Origin: UBA11090 sp035560555
Lineage (GTDB): Bacteria > Spirochaetota > Spirochaetia > Treponematales > Rectinemataceae
Direction: 5' to 3'
Assembly (NCBI GenBank): GCA_035560555.1
Contig: DATMZF010000037.1
Location: forward strand, 1-26,978
DNA: 26,978 nucleotides
In this document: piece after piece, positions 12,736-21,738 of the stretch
Position numbering within the stretch: the first letter of the stretch is position 1
How the letters are laid out: each line of letters begins with the position of its first letter
Notes under the pieces: generated by a model
Database searches by the model: none
What the model saw: the letters and a program-made list of their open reading frames with translations, nothing else
Told to the model about the DNA's origin: nothing
Translations under genes and position numbers: made by a program

Positions 12736-14841
12736 ATGACGAAGTACTACATGAAAGGTCTCGACTGCGCCAACTGCGCGAATAAGATCGAGAATGAGCT
12801 GAGGAAGAACAAGGGTTTCGAATTCGCCACCGTCAATTTCGCCACCAAGACCTTGGCCCTCGACGCCGATTCGGAGGAGCTGGCCAAGAGCATCATCGGG
12901 AACATCGAGCCGTCCGTCGAACTCGTGCGCGCCGATTCGGGCGCCCCGAAGGAGGAGGAAGCCCTCGGAACCTGGTCCATCGTGCGGATCATCGCGTCGG
13001 CCGTCCTTTTGCTGGTAGGTATTCTCTTCGGAAGGCAGCTGCGCGCGACGGCTGGCGATTTCGCCGAATATGTCGTTCTCGTTCCGGCATATCTCCTCGT
13101 GGGCTATCCGGTGCTTAAAAACGCCTGGATGGACCTGCTGCGCGGCAGGATTTTCAACGAAATGTTTCTCATGGCCATAGCCACCGTGGGAGCCTTCGCC
13201 ATCGGACAGCTGCCGGAAGCGGTTGGGGTCATGCTATTTTATTCGGTGGGCGAATACCTGCAGGAAAGGGCCGTGGCGAGATCGCGAAGCTCCATTTCAC
13301 GCCTCATGAATCTCCGCCCCGAGTTCGCCCGCATCGTCACCGCCGGACAGGGAAGGATAGTCGATCCCGAACAGGTGATCGTGGGCGATGTCGTCGAGGT
13401 GAGGCCCGGCGAGAGGATTCCGCTGGACGGAACCATCGTCGAGGGCGATTCCTTCGTGGACACCTCGTCGCTCACCGGCGAAGCCGTGCCCCGGTCCGTG
13501 GGCATCGGGGAAGCGGTCAAGGCGGGCTATGTCAACGATACAGGGCGGATTCTCGTGGAAGCGAGCGCTCCCTTCGGCCAATCCTCCGCGGCGCGCATAC
13601 TCGATCTCGTGGAAAACGCCGCGACGCACAAGGCGCCGACCGAAAAGTTCATAACGAAGGTAGCGGCCTACTATACGCCCTTCGTCGTCATTTCGGCCGC
13701 CATCATCGCCTTCGTTCCCCCGCTCCTCATCCCTGGCGCGACGCTCTCCGACTGGCTCTATCGCGCCCTCGTCCTCCTCGTCATTTCTTGCCCTTGCGCC
13801 CTCGTCATATCCATTCCCTTAGGCTATTTCGGCGGCGTGGGCAGCGCCTCCCGCCACAAGATCCTCGTCAAGGGCGCGAACAGCCTCGACGCCCTCCTCA
13901 AGGTGGACACCGTGGTCTTCGACAAGACGGGCACGCTCACGAAGGGCGTCTTCGAGGTGGTGAAGGTGGACGCGGCCCATGAATTCAGCGCCGAGCAGGT
14001 TCTGCGCTACGCGGCGGCGGCCGAGCGTTATTCGCCGCACCCCATAGCCAGGGCGATCCGGAAGGCGAGTCTGGACTGCGAAACCGATGAAGTCGGCGAG
14101 GTGAGAGAAGTGAAGGGGCGCGGCGTGTCGGCCATCGTCGCCAGCAGGAACGTGCTCGCGGGCAATGAAAGCTTCCTGAAAAGCGAAGGCGTGGCGATCG
14201 AAGGCGGAATGGCGAGGGCGGGAACCCTGGTTCATGTGGCCGTCGACGGAACCTACGCCGGCCAGATCCTCGTCGCCGACCTGCTCAAGGATGAAGCGGC
14301 CACCATCGCGGGCCAACTCAAGTCTCTCGGGGTCCGCCGCGTCGTCATGCTCACCGGAGACAGGGAGTCGGCGGCGGCGGAGATCGCGGCGGCGGTTGGC
14401 CTCGACGAATATTTCGCCGGACTCTTGCCCGAAGACAAGGTCGCGAGGCTGGAGGCCCTGAAAGCCTCGGCCCCCGCCGGGGAAAAAGTCGTCTTCGTAG
14501 GGGATGGGATGAACGACGCTCCCGTCCTCATGAGAGCCGACCTTGGGATAGCGATGGGCGGCCTCGGTTCGGACGCGGCCATCGAGGCTTCCGATATCGT
14601 GATCATGGACGACGAGATCGGCCGGATTCCCCTCGCCATGAGGATCGCCGCCTTCACGCGGCGCATCGTCGTGCAGAACGTGGTTTTCTCCCTCGGCGTG
14701 AAGGCGCTCTTTCTCCTCCTCGGCGCTGCGGGAGAGGCGAATATGTGGGAAGCGGTGATCGCCGATGTCGGCGTGGCCCTTCTGGCCACCCTCAATTCGA
14801 TTCGCGCGGCGAAATTCGATAGTCCCCGATCGCCTCGATGA
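12736..14841 (+). CDS. P1B-type heavy-metal-transporting ATPase (Zn/Cd/Pb exporter, CadA/ZntA type)
   Basis: This 701-residue inner-membrane pump exports divalent soft metals using ATP. One N-terminal heavy-metal-associated domain has C11-x2-C14 (GLDCANCANK). Membrane segments surround the CPC metal site (352-354). The phosphorylated Asp is D396 in DKTGTLT, the HP motif is at 435-436, and TGD and GDGMNDAP (589-596) complete the catalytic set. K656 in the seventh and D677 in the eighth membrane helix correspond to the Lys and Asp that mark the Zn/Cd/Pb (P1B-2) class in ZntA, which argues against copper. It forms an operon with the CadC-like gene. Its last 50 bases overlap the end of the convergent recQ gene, so there is no room for a terminator between them. 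Confidence 0.95.
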   Translation: MTKYYMKGLDCANCANKIENELRKNKGFEFATVNFATKTLALDADSEELAKSIIGNIEPSVELVRADSGAPKEEEALGTWSIVRIIASAVLLLVGILFGRQLRATAGDFAEYVVLVPAYLLVGYPVLKNAWMDLLRGRIFNEMFLMAIATVGAFAIGQLPEAVGVMLFYSVGEYLQERAVARSRSSISRLMNLRPEFARIVTAGQGRIVDPEQVIVGDVVEVRPGERIPLDGTIVEGDSFVDTSSLTGEAVPRSVGIGEAVKAGYVNDTGRILVEASAPFGQSSAARILDLVENAATHKAPTEKFITKVAAYYTPFVVISAAIIAFVPPLLIPGATLSDWLYRALVLLVISCPCALVISIPLGYFGGVGSASRHKILVKGANSLDALLKVDTVVFDKTGTLTKGVFEVVKVDAAHEFSAEQVLRYAAAAERYSPHPIARAIRKASLDCETDEVGEVREVKGRGVSAIVASRNVLAGNESFLKSEGVAIEGGMARAGTLVHVAVDGTYAGQILVADLLKDEAATIAGQLKSLGVRRVVMLTGDRESAAAEIAAAVGLDEYFAGLLPEDKVARLEALKASAPAGEKVVFVGDGMNDAPVLMRADLGIAMGGLGSDAAIEASDIVIMDDEIGRIPLAMRIAAFTRRIVVQNVVFSLGVKALFLLLGAAGEANMWEAVIADVGVALLATLNSIRAAKFDSPRSPR

Positions 14842-16636
14842 AGGCGTCGGCGTATTCCTTGAGCTTGGCCTCGCCGACGCCGTAGATGCCGGCGAAGGCT
14901 TCCCTGTCCCGGGGTTTTTTGGACGCCATGTCCTTGAGCGCCTTGTCGCTGAAAACCAGGTAGGCGGGCACCGATTTGTCCCGGGCGATTTTCGCGCGGA
15001 GCAGCCGCAGCGCGTCGAAAAGCCCCTCGTCGACATTTTCCCAGTCTTCCGCCCTCCGGGAACGCCGTTTCTTCTCTATCTCTTTTTTCTTTTCCCTCGT
15101 GACCGGTTTCGCCAGGCGGGGCGTAACCAGCCCCTTGAGAAGCGACATTCCTTCCCTTGTGATCGCGAGGGTGCCGTAGTCGCCCTCTCTTCTCAGAAAG
15201 CCCTGGCCCACGAGCTGTTCGATCATGAAACGTATGAAAACCTTCGTCTCGGCTTCCATCAGGCCGAAGGTGGAGAGCTTTTCGTGCCGCCACTTCAGCA
15301 CCGCTTCCGTCGCGTTGCCCTTGAGAATGTCGGCGACATGGTCGGCGCCGAAGCCCTGCCGCACCCTCGCCACGCAGGAAAGCACTTTCTGGCCGATGAG
15401 CAGGGGTTCTTCCGCCATATCCACTTCGCCGAGGCAGAAATCGCAGGCGCCGCAGTTTTCGGGAACGTATATCTGGCCGAAGTACTGGGCGAGGGATCTG
15501 TGCCGGCATTGCGGCCTCGTGCAGAAATCGTAGAGTTCGCCCAACTTCCTCAGCATGACCTCGCTCTCGGAAGAATCCGCGAGAAGGCTCTTCCAGACTC
15601 CATAGTCGGCGCCCGAGTAGAAGAAATAGCAGTCCGAAGGAAGCCCGTCCCTGCCGGCGCGGCCGGTTTCCTGCTGGAAATGCTCGATGGATTTGGGCAT
15701 GGCGCAGTGGATCACATAACGTATGTTGGAGCGGTCGACGCCCATGCCGAAGGCTATCGTCGCCACGATGATATCGATCTCCTCGCGGAGAAATTCCTCC
15801 TGGTTCTTTTTCCGCGTCGCGTCGTCCAGGCCGGCGTGGTAGGGCAGGTTTTTGTAGCCTAGAGCGTTGAGCGATTTTGAAATCTCGTCCACGTCCTTTC
15901 TTTTGAGGCAGTAGATGATGCCCGGCTGGCCACTGTGCTTTTCGATGACCTCGCCTATCTGCTTGATGAGACCGCTCTGCCTCTGGATCACCCTGTAGGT
16001 GAGATTGGGCCTATCGATATCGCCGACGACGACGCGCGGCGCGCGAAGGCCGAGCTCCCGCGCTATATCGTCCCGCACGGTTTCGGTGGCCGTGGCCGTG
16101 AAGGCGTGTATGGGAATGTTTTCGAATTCCCTTTTGAGAAGGCCGAGCTGCCTGTATTCCTGCCTGAAGTCGTGGCCCCAGTGGCTGATGCAGTGCGCCT
16201 CGTCCACCACGAAATAGGCGATCCTGGCGGATTTGAGCGCGGAAAGCATATGCTCCATCAGCAGACGTTCCGGCGAAAGGTAGAGAAGCTTGAGGGCGCC
16301 GCCGGCGACGCGATCCATGATCGACCGCTGCTCCCGTGGCGCGAGGCTTGAATTGAGACATTCGGCCGCTATCCCAAGGTCCTTGAGATCGTCCACCTGG
16401 TCCTTCATGAGCGAAATGAGGGGCGAAATCACGATGGCGAGCCCGTCGGAGAGGAGGGCGGGAAGCTGGAAACAGAGCGACTTGCCTCCTCCCGTGGGCA
16501 GGATGGTGAGCGTGTCGGCTCCTTCCAGTATCGAGAGAATATTCTCTTCCTGATACGGCCTGAACTCCGTATAGCCCCAATATTTTTTGAGCGTCCGTAA
16601 AATCTCGGTCTTATCAACGTTCGCGGAAACTGGCAA
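14792..16636 (-). CDS. recQ: ATP-dependent DNA helicase RecQ
   Basis: This 614-residue 3'-5' helicase acts in recombination and replication-fork repair. Helicase motifs run in order: FRPYQEENI (motif 0), LPTGGGKS (46-53, Walker A), DEAH (145-148) within VVDEAHCISHWGHDFR, FTATATE, GIIYCLKRKDV, YHAGLDD, and the motif VI region ETGRAGRDGLPS. The RecQ-C-terminal zinc site is complete (CRHRSLAQYFG then CGACDFC). A C-terminal HRDC domain ends the protein (LRLLRAKIARDKSVPAYLVFSDKAL). The length fits E. coli RecQ (about 610). It starts six bases after the MFS stop, so it is probably cotranscribed with genes unrelated to repair, and its 3' end overlaps the metal ATPase gene by 50 bp. Confidence 0.97.
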   Translation of the reverse strand: MPVSANVDKTEILRTLKKYWGYTEFRPYQEENILSILEGADTLTILPTGGGKSLCFQLPALLSDGLAIVISPLISLMKDQVDDLKDLGIAAECLNSSLAPREQRSIMDRVAGGALKLLYLSPERLLMEHMLSALKSARIAYFVVDEAHCISHWGHDFRQEYRQLGLLKREFENIPIHAFTATATETVRDDIARELGLRAPRVVVGDIDRPNLTYRVIQRQSGLIKQIGEVIEKHSGQPGIIYCLKRKDVDEISKSLNALGYKNLPYHAGLDDATRKKNQEEFLREEIDIIVATIAFGMGVDRSNIRYVIHCAMPKSIEHFQQETGRAGRDGLPSDCYFFYSGADYGVWKSLLADSSESEVMLRKLGELYDFCTRPQCRHRSLAQYFGQIYVPENCGACDFCLGEVDMAEEPLLIGQKVLSCVARVRQGFGADHVADILKGNATEAVLKWRHEKLSTFGLMEAETKVFIRFMIEQLVGQGFLRREGDYGTLAITREGMSLLKGLVTPRLAKPVTREKKKEIEKKRRSRRAEDWENVDEGLFDALRLLRAKIARDKSVPAYLVFSDKALKDMASKKPRDREAFAGIYGVGEAKLKEYADAFIEAIGDYRISPRESN

Positions 16637-16642
16637 TCCTTG

Positions 16643-17935
16643 TTACTCCATGGCTCGCGTCGCGAGCTTCTCCCTGAGATCCTCGATATCCTTGGGTATG
16701 AAACGCCCGGCGAATATGAAGAAGGCGAAGCATATCACCCATGACACCGTGCAGATAAGGAGTATGGCGTTGCCGAGACTGCTCTTGTCCGCGATGATGC
16801 CCGCCATGAGGGGAGCCATGGCCGAACCTCCGAACTCCACGAAATTCTGCGCCGCGTTGGTCGTCGCCCTGATCTCCGGCTCCGTGACATCGTAGAAGGA
16901 GGAAAGAACATTGGGCGATGCCCATGGCATGAAGAAGGCGGTGGCGGCGAGAAGGATGCCGAAAGCCATTTTGTCGGCCACGGGCGTCTTCATCGCCAGC
17001 CACAGGAGAACGCAGCCGACGGCCACGCCCGCGGCGCCCACGATGACGCGGCCTTTCAGCGTCTTCTTGAAGAGCCGGTCGCCCAGCATTCCCCCGATAG
17101 GATAACCCGCGGCCATGATGAGGACGGCGGGCACCATGGTGAGGAGGGTCTGGGTCTCGTCGTAGCCGCGTTCGGCGCCCAGATAATCGAATATCCAGTA
17201 GGTGATGACGTTCCAGGGGAAAACGCCGATGAAACCCTGGAGGAAGAGGATGACGAGGCTTTTCTTCTTGAAGAGACCTCCCACCGTCTTCCAGCTAAAC
17301 TTGAAGCGCTCGAGGTGTTCGGCCCCGGCGAGTTCGGGCTCGGCGGCGCCGCGAGGTCTGTCCTTGACGAAGAGGAAGATTATGACGGAAAGGATGATGC
17401 CGAGGCCGCCGGTGAGGAAGAACACGTTCCTCCAGCCGAAGGCGGCGCCGAAGGCGAGGGCGAGGATCATCCCGAGCAGGTAGCCCAGGGGCTGGGCCAC
17501 CTGGAGAAAACCGTAGATCCTGCCGCGCTTCTTGGGCGGGTAATAGTCGGAAATGAGGCTGTAGAGACCGGGATAGCTGGAGTCGTCGATGCCCGTGCCC
17601 GCCCTCGTTATGAGAAAGAGGGGATAGGTGGGCACGACGGCGTTGAGCCAGGTGGTCGCTCCCCAGAGGAGGGAGGCGAGGGCGAGGAGCTTCGGCCTGG
17701 AAAACCGGTCGTAGAGCCAGCCCCAGAGCGGGTAGCAGACAGCCCCGACGATGAGTGCCCCGGTGCTGACCGCCCCCATCTGCGTGCGGGTGATCTGGAA
17801 GGTTTCCATGATCTGCGTCGTCAGCGGACCGATGAGCAGCTTGTCGGCCTGGTGGAGCAGCATGAATCCGAACATGATCCAGAACGCCGATTTCGCCCCG
17901 TTCGCGGTTTTCCGCTTTTCGATTGTTCCGCTCAT
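16643..17935 (-). CDS. major facilitator superfamily transporter
   Basis: This 430-residue protein has about twelve membrane segments with the usual central loop (about residues 195-225). The family's loop 2-3 signature is recognisable as GWLYDRFSRPKLLALAS, and RAGTGIDDSSYPGLYSLISDYYPPKKRGR resembles the fourth-helix/loop region of the anion-cation symporter and glycerol-3-phosphate transporter-like branches. The substrate is unknown. AGGAGA precedes the ATG. It sits 12 bases after the GH5 stop and six bases before recQ, so uptake of the glycoside that the GH5 enzyme cleaves is a reasonable guess from context. Confidence 0.88.
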   Translation of the reverse strand: MSGTIEKRKTANGAKSAFWIMFGFMLLHQADKLLIGPLTTQIMETFQITRTQMGAVSTGALIVGAVCYPLWGWLYDRFSRPKLLALASLLWGATTWLNAVVPTYPLFLITRAGTGIDDSSYPGLYSLISDYYPPKKRGRIYGFLQVAQPLGYLLGMILALAFGAAFGWRNVFFLTGGLGIILSVIIFLFVKDRPRGAAEPELAGAEHLERFKFSWKTVGGLFKKKSLVILFLQGFIGVFPWNVITYWIFDYLGAERGYDETQTLLTMVPAVLIMAAGYPIGGMLGDRLFKKTLKGRVIVGAAGVAVGCVLLWLAMKTPVADKMAFGILLAATAFFMPWASPNVLSSFYDVTEPEIRATTNAAQNFVEFGGSAMAPLMAGIIADKSSLGNAILLICTVSWVICFAFFIFAGRFIPKDIEDLREKLATRAME

Positions 17936-17947
17936 CGCGCTTTCTCC

Positions 17948-19813
17948 TTATAGCCTTTTCAGCGTTATTTCACATTCCATGGCCCCGGGTTCCGGCCTGA
18001 CGTCCAGCCAGGAAGGACCGCCCGGGTCTTGCGCCAGCCGCCTTGCGACGAGGCATCCCGACGATTCAAGGGAAAAACCCGCGGGATACTGAACATCGGG
18101 CACGAAAATCTCGGTAGGCGCGAGGATCGCCTGGTCCGGTTCGAAGCGCAGATGGAAGGTTCCGGAGAGCATGTCGAAGGACATTTCCGCGATTCTGCCC
18201 GCGGTCGCGTAGGCGTAGGGTCTGACGAAACCGCGAAGGGCCCTGCCGCCCGAATCCTCGGCGCAGAATACCGACAGGTCCTCGCCGTTCCAGCCGTCCC
18301 CCCATTCGTGCGTGTTGTCGGCCGTGTAGTTCCAGAGCGTCGCGTCGAGAAGATTGGCGTCGAGGGCGTCGTAATAGGCAGAGAGGGCTTTTTCCTGAAG
18401 ACGGAAATCGCCCCTGCGGTAAGCCTTCCGCCCGTTCATGTCGAAGGGTAGACCGAATTCCCCGACAAGACTCGGCGCCCCTCCCATCCGCTCGCGGGAA
18501 TGCGCCGCTATCCTGGCGAGGGCTTGCCTGAAATAATCGCGCACGGCCCTCGGCCCGATGACGGCCCTGGCCTGCTCGGTATCGAAGGCGAGGAAGCCTG
18601 TCCACAGCTTGAAGGTCAGGGTGAAGGCGTCATACCAATGCGTCGAATTGACGATATCCTTGGGATCGGCTTCGCTCCAGGAGGGCGCGGCATCATGGGC
18701 GTCTCCCTCGACGAAGATGGCGAAACGGGAGGAGGCTCGCGAGGCGCCGCGGATTTCGGCCGCGAATTTGGCCACGAAGGGCTTGAGGTAGCGCTCGTTG
18801 AAATTTCCTTTTTTCGCCGCGAAGCGCGCGGGATCCTTGAGGACGGGGGTTCCTCTCTCGATGTCCCAGAGACCGGCCCGCCGCCACAGGCAGATTTCGT
18901 TTTCCTTCCAGGCGCGAAGGCCCGGACTGCCCAGCTGTTCCCGGCCTATGACCTTCAGCCCGAGGCCGCGCACGCCGATTCGGTTCACGTCGACGGGAAG
19001 TCCTTCGCCCGCGAGCATGGTTTCCCAGGGCGTCGGGGAAAGGCCGGGCATCATGAAGCCCGGTCGCCTGACGCGAGCGTCGTCGATGCCGATGAATCCG
19101 GCGCCCGGTTCGTTCAGGCTGTCGATGCCGACCACATTGGGATATTTCGCGAGCCTGAGCGCGATCTCGCGCATGGCGCCGATATAGCCTTCCTGGAGGA
19201 ATCGCTGGACGGGGGTTCCTTCGATCTCGATGCCCGGGGCGAAATCGTCGCCGCCGAAAAAGAGGGTGAACATCGTGGCGCATGCCAGGCGAAGATGATT
19301 GGAGTACCACTGCATGCGAGGGTAATCCTTCCCCATTTCCTGGTGGAGGAGGGCGGCTCCCGAAGCCTGGAGATTGCGCGTCTCGAAGCCGCAGGCCTCG
19401 AGCGTCCAGCGCGGGGCGCCATCTCCGCCCGACCACCTGCTCCAGACATCCTGGTGGGGGTCGATGAAGAGGGAGACATCATGCCTGGCGGCGCTTTCGA
19501 CGATCGTTTCCAGATAATCGAGATAGGCCGTATCGTAGATTCCGGGACCGGCGTGCTCCACCGCCTCCCAGGTCACCAGGAAACGTTCGAAACGCTGTCC
19601 CCAGGCGGCGAGGCGGGCGAAGTGCTCGTCGCTTTCGGCGGCGGGGAAAGGCCTGCCGACGAAGGAAACCGCCGCCTCGTCGTGGAAGCCTTCGGCGCGA
19701 TGGGTTCTCCCGTTGGGCGAAAATGGCAGCTTGCTACTGCCCCCGAGGTTGACGCCGCGCAGTATCAGGCCGCGTCCCGAATCGTCGACGAAACGGTTTC
19801 CGCTGATTTTCAT
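17948..19813 (-). CDS. glycoside hydrolase family 5 protein, endoglycoceramidase-like, cytoplasmic
   Basis: I start this 621-residue enzyme at the ATG at 19813, with GGGAG upstream, where the conserved sequence MKISGNRFVDDSGRGLILRG begins. The (beta/alpha)8 barrel carries the catalytic acid E235 in SLNEPG and the nucleophile E452 in GEFG, with HWYD (392-395) on the strand expected for family 5. WNYTADNTHEWGDGWN (494-509) is typical of the endoglycoceramidase-related branch. The last ~90 residues (from FVRPYAYATAGRI) match the beta-sandwich C-terminal domain seen there. No signal peptide is present, so it should act on a glycoside taken up into the cell, probably by the MFS protein encoded 12 bases downstream. 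The sugar and aglycone are unknown. Confidence 0.88.
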   Translation of the reverse strand: MKISGNRFVDDSGRGLILRGVNLGGSSKLPFSPNGRTHRAEGFHDEAAVSFVGRPFPAAESDEHFARLAAWGQRFERFLVTWEAVEHAGPGIYDTAYLDYLETIVESAARHDVSLFIDPHQDVWSRWSGGDGAPRWTLEACGFETRNLQASGAALLHQEMGKDYPRMQWYSNHLRLACATMFTLFFGGDDFAPGIEIEGTPVQRFLQEGYIGAMREIALRLAKYPNVVGIDSLNEPGAGFIGIDDARVRRPGFMMPGLSPTPWETMLAGEGLPVDVNRIGVRGLGLKVIGREQLGSPGLRAWKENEICLWRRAGLWDIERGTPVLKDPARFAAKKGNFNERYLKPFVAKFAAEIRGASRASSRFAIFVEGDAHDAAPSWSEADPKDIVNSTHWYDAFTLTFKLWTGFLAFDTEQARAVIGPRAVRDYFRQALARIAAHSRERMGGAPSLVGEFGLPFDMNGRKAYRRGDFRLQEKALSAYYDALDANLLDATLWNYTADNTHEWGDGWNGEDLSVFCAEDSGGRALRGFVRPYAYATAGRIAEMSFDMLSGTFHLRFEPDQAILAPTEIFVPDVQYPAGFSLESSGCLVARRLAQDPGGPSWLDVRPEPGAMECEITLKRL

Positions 19814-19828
19814 GATCGCTCCCACCTT

Positions 19829-19857
19829 ATTGTTGCGCGTTCTTATCCATTTTGCAA
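19829..19857 (-). promoter_or_regulatory. possible promoter of the GH5-MFS-recQ operon
   Basis: On the minus strand TTGCAA (19852-19857) and AACAAT (19829-19834) are separated by 17 bases, each matching four of six consensus positions. The leader would be short. A perfect 12-base palindrome, CGACTCGAGTCG (19870-19881), lies just upstream of the -35 and could be an operator. Confidence 0.35.
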
Positions 19858-19913
19858 TTGAAAACCTCCCGACTCGAGTCGCCGCGCGAACGATGTCCAT
19901 CGGCGAAATCGCT

Positions 19914-19941
19914 TTGATTCGGGGCGGAATAATCGTATTTT
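19914..19941 (+). promoter_or_regulatory. possible promoter of the korAB operon
   Basis: TTGATT (19914-19919) and TATTTT (19936-19941) are spaced by 16 bases in the divergent 220-base interval between the GH5 and kor genes. TATGAT overlaps at 19941-19946 and could be the -10 instead. This is the only AT-rich patch in the interval. Confidence 0.35.
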
Positions 19942-20034
19942 ATGATATCGGCCATGGCAGGCCTGTGGAACGATCGGGGTGCGGGACCGCGGCATCGAGG
20001 AAGGCTGGGTTCGCGCATACCGAAAAGGACGCAT

Positions 20035-21723
20035 ATGATCAAACACAAGGACCTTTCCATCGTGATCTCGGGCGAGGCGGGACAAGGAATCCAATCCATC
20101 GAATCCATGATCACCACATTCGCCAAAAAAGCTTTCTTCCATGTATTCGCCACGAAGGAGTACATGTCCCGCGTGCGGGGAGGGTGCAACAGCACCAGCA
20201 TACGCGTATCGCCGACGAGCGTCATGGCGGGCGTCGACCGGATCGACATCCTCGTGCCGCTGACGCCGGAAGCCATTCCCCACCTGAAGGATAGGATCGG
20301 CGATTCCACCATCATTCTCGGGGAGAAAAGCCTGATCGGCGACGAGCGAATGATCGACCTTCCCTTTTCGGCTATAGCCGTGGAAGCGGGCGGCGCGATC
20401 TATTCGAATACCGTCGCGGTCGGCGCCCTCTGCGCGCTGCTGAAGATAGACCGCTCGGCCTGCGAGCCGGGCATAAGGGAGTTTTTCGCGCGGAAGAGCG
20501 GCGATATCCAGACGGCGAACGTCGACGCGTTCAACCGCGGCTACGAGCGCGGCGTTTCCCTGCGGCAGGATATCGCCATCGATATAGCCGCCGACCAAGA
20601 CCTGGCCGGAAAGATAATGCTGACCGGCGCGGATGCCGTGGCCCTGGGCGCGATTGCCGGCGGCTGCAATTATGTCTGCGCCTACCCGATGTCCCCTGGC
20701 ACGACGGTCTTCACGGCCATGGCCGAATACTCGAAGCGTTTCGACATCATCGTCGAGCAAGTCGAGGACGAGATCGGCGTCGCGAACATGGCTCTGGGGG
20801 CCTGGTACGCCGGCGCCCGCGCCCTGGTTTCCACGTCGGGCGGCGGTTTCGCCCTCATGAGCGAGGCGGTTAGCCTGTCGGGCGGCATAGAGACGCCTCT
20901 CGTCGTCCATATCGGACAGAGACCGGGACCCGCGACGGGACTCCCCACCCGCACCGAACAGGGCGATCTCAATCTCGCTATCCACGCGGGGCACGGGGAT
21001 TTCCTCAAAGTGCTGCTCGCCCCCGGGGATCTCGAGGAAGGATTCGAACTGAGCCGCGCGGCATTCGATATCGCCGACCGCTATCAATCGCCCGTTTTCA
21101 TATTGACCGATCAGTATTTCGTCGACTCGTACTACGCGACGCGGGCATTCGAGGTTCCCGAGGCGCCGCTCGAGAATAAGGTGGTGGCGACTGCCGCCGA
21201 TTATCGGCGCTACGCGCTCGGTTCCCCGGACGGCGTTTCCCCCCGCGGAATTCCCGGCATGGGCGAGGGAATCGTCTGCGTCGACAGCGACGAGCACGAC
21301 GAGGGCGGCTACATCACGGAGAACAGGGAAACGCGCGCGGCCATGGTCGCCAAACGCCTCGCCAAGATCGAGGCCGTGAAGAAGGACGCCATCCAGCCCA
21401 TACTTTACGGCGATGCCCGCTACAGCACGCTTCTCGTGGGCTGGGGGTCGGTTAAAATGCCGGTGATAGAGGCCTTGGCCGCGATCGGTCGCCCTGGAAT
21501 CGCCTATCTTCATTTTCCTTGGGTGTATCCGCTGCCCGAAAGCGCGGCAGGCTATATGGCGGCGGCCTCCACACGCGTCGCGGTGGAAGGCAACGCCACG
21601 GGACAGTTCGCCGACCTCGTGGAATTCGAGACGGGCCTGCGTTTTGACCACAGAATCCTGAAGAGCGACGGGTACCAATACACCGTCGAAGAACTAGCGG
21701 AAAAGATCTCCGCGCTGCTGTAG
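20035..21723 (+). CDS. korA: 2-oxoacid:ferredoxin oxidoreductase, fused gamma-alpha subunit
   Basis: This 562-residue subunit joins the gamma domain (residues ~1-180, beginning SIVISGEAGQGIQSIE) to the alpha, pyrimidine-binding domain (from ~200). The alpha part shows AYPMSPGTTVFTAMAEY, the equivalent of YPITPSTE, then VEDEIGVANMALGA and STSGGGFALMSEAVSLSG. With KorB it would oxidise a 2-oxoacid and CoA to the acyl-CoA and CO2, passing electrons to ferredoxin. 2-Oxoglutarate is the usual substrate of this arrangement, but a branched-chain oxoacid is possible. I start at the ATG at 20035 with AAGGA upstream; the frame extends to 19942 without conserved sequence. KorB follows after 15 bases. 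No ferredoxin-like delta subunit is encoded nearby. Confidence 0.9.
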   Translation: MIKHKDLSIVISGEAGQGIQSIESMITTFAKKAFFHVFATKEYMSRVRGGCNSTSIRVSPTSVMAGVDRIDILVPLTPEAIPHLKDRIGDSTIILGEKSLIGDERMIDLPFSAIAVEAGGAIYSNTVAVGALCALLKIDRSACEPGIREFFARKSGDIQTANVDAFNRGYERGVSLRQDIAIDIAADQDLAGKIMLTGADAVALGAIAGGCNYVCAYPMSPGTTVFTAMAEYSKRFDIIVEQVEDEIGVANMALGAWYAGARALVSTSGGGFALMSEAVSLSGGIETPLVVHIGQRPGPATGLPTRTEQGDLNLAIHAGHGDFLKVLLAPGDLEEGFELSRAAFDIADRYQSPVFILTDQYFVDSYYATRAFEVPEAPLENKVVATAADYRRYALGSPDGVSPRGIPGMGEGIVCVDSDEHDEGGYITENRETRAAMVAKRLAKIEAVKKDAIQPILYGDARYSTLLVGWGSVKMPVIEALAAIGRPGIAYLHFPWVYPLPESAAGYMAAASTRVAVEGNATGQFADLVEFETGLRFDHRILKSDGYQYTVEELAEKISALL

Positions 21724-21738
21724 GAACGGAGGATCGGA

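Noticed and set aside
13819..15036. 405-codon minus-strand frame antisense to the metal ATPase and running into recQ
   Set aside because: Both overlapped genes are conserved. The frame has no motif and crosses gene boundaries.
18500..19861. 453-codon plus-strand frame antisense to the GH5 gene
   Set aside because: The GH5 catalytic residues and C-terminal domain are clear on the minus strand. This is a composition shadow.
19843..21678. 611-codon minus-strand frame antisense to korA
   Set aside because: korA is strongly supported. The frame is rich in Arg, Ala, Gly, Asp and His with no family signal.
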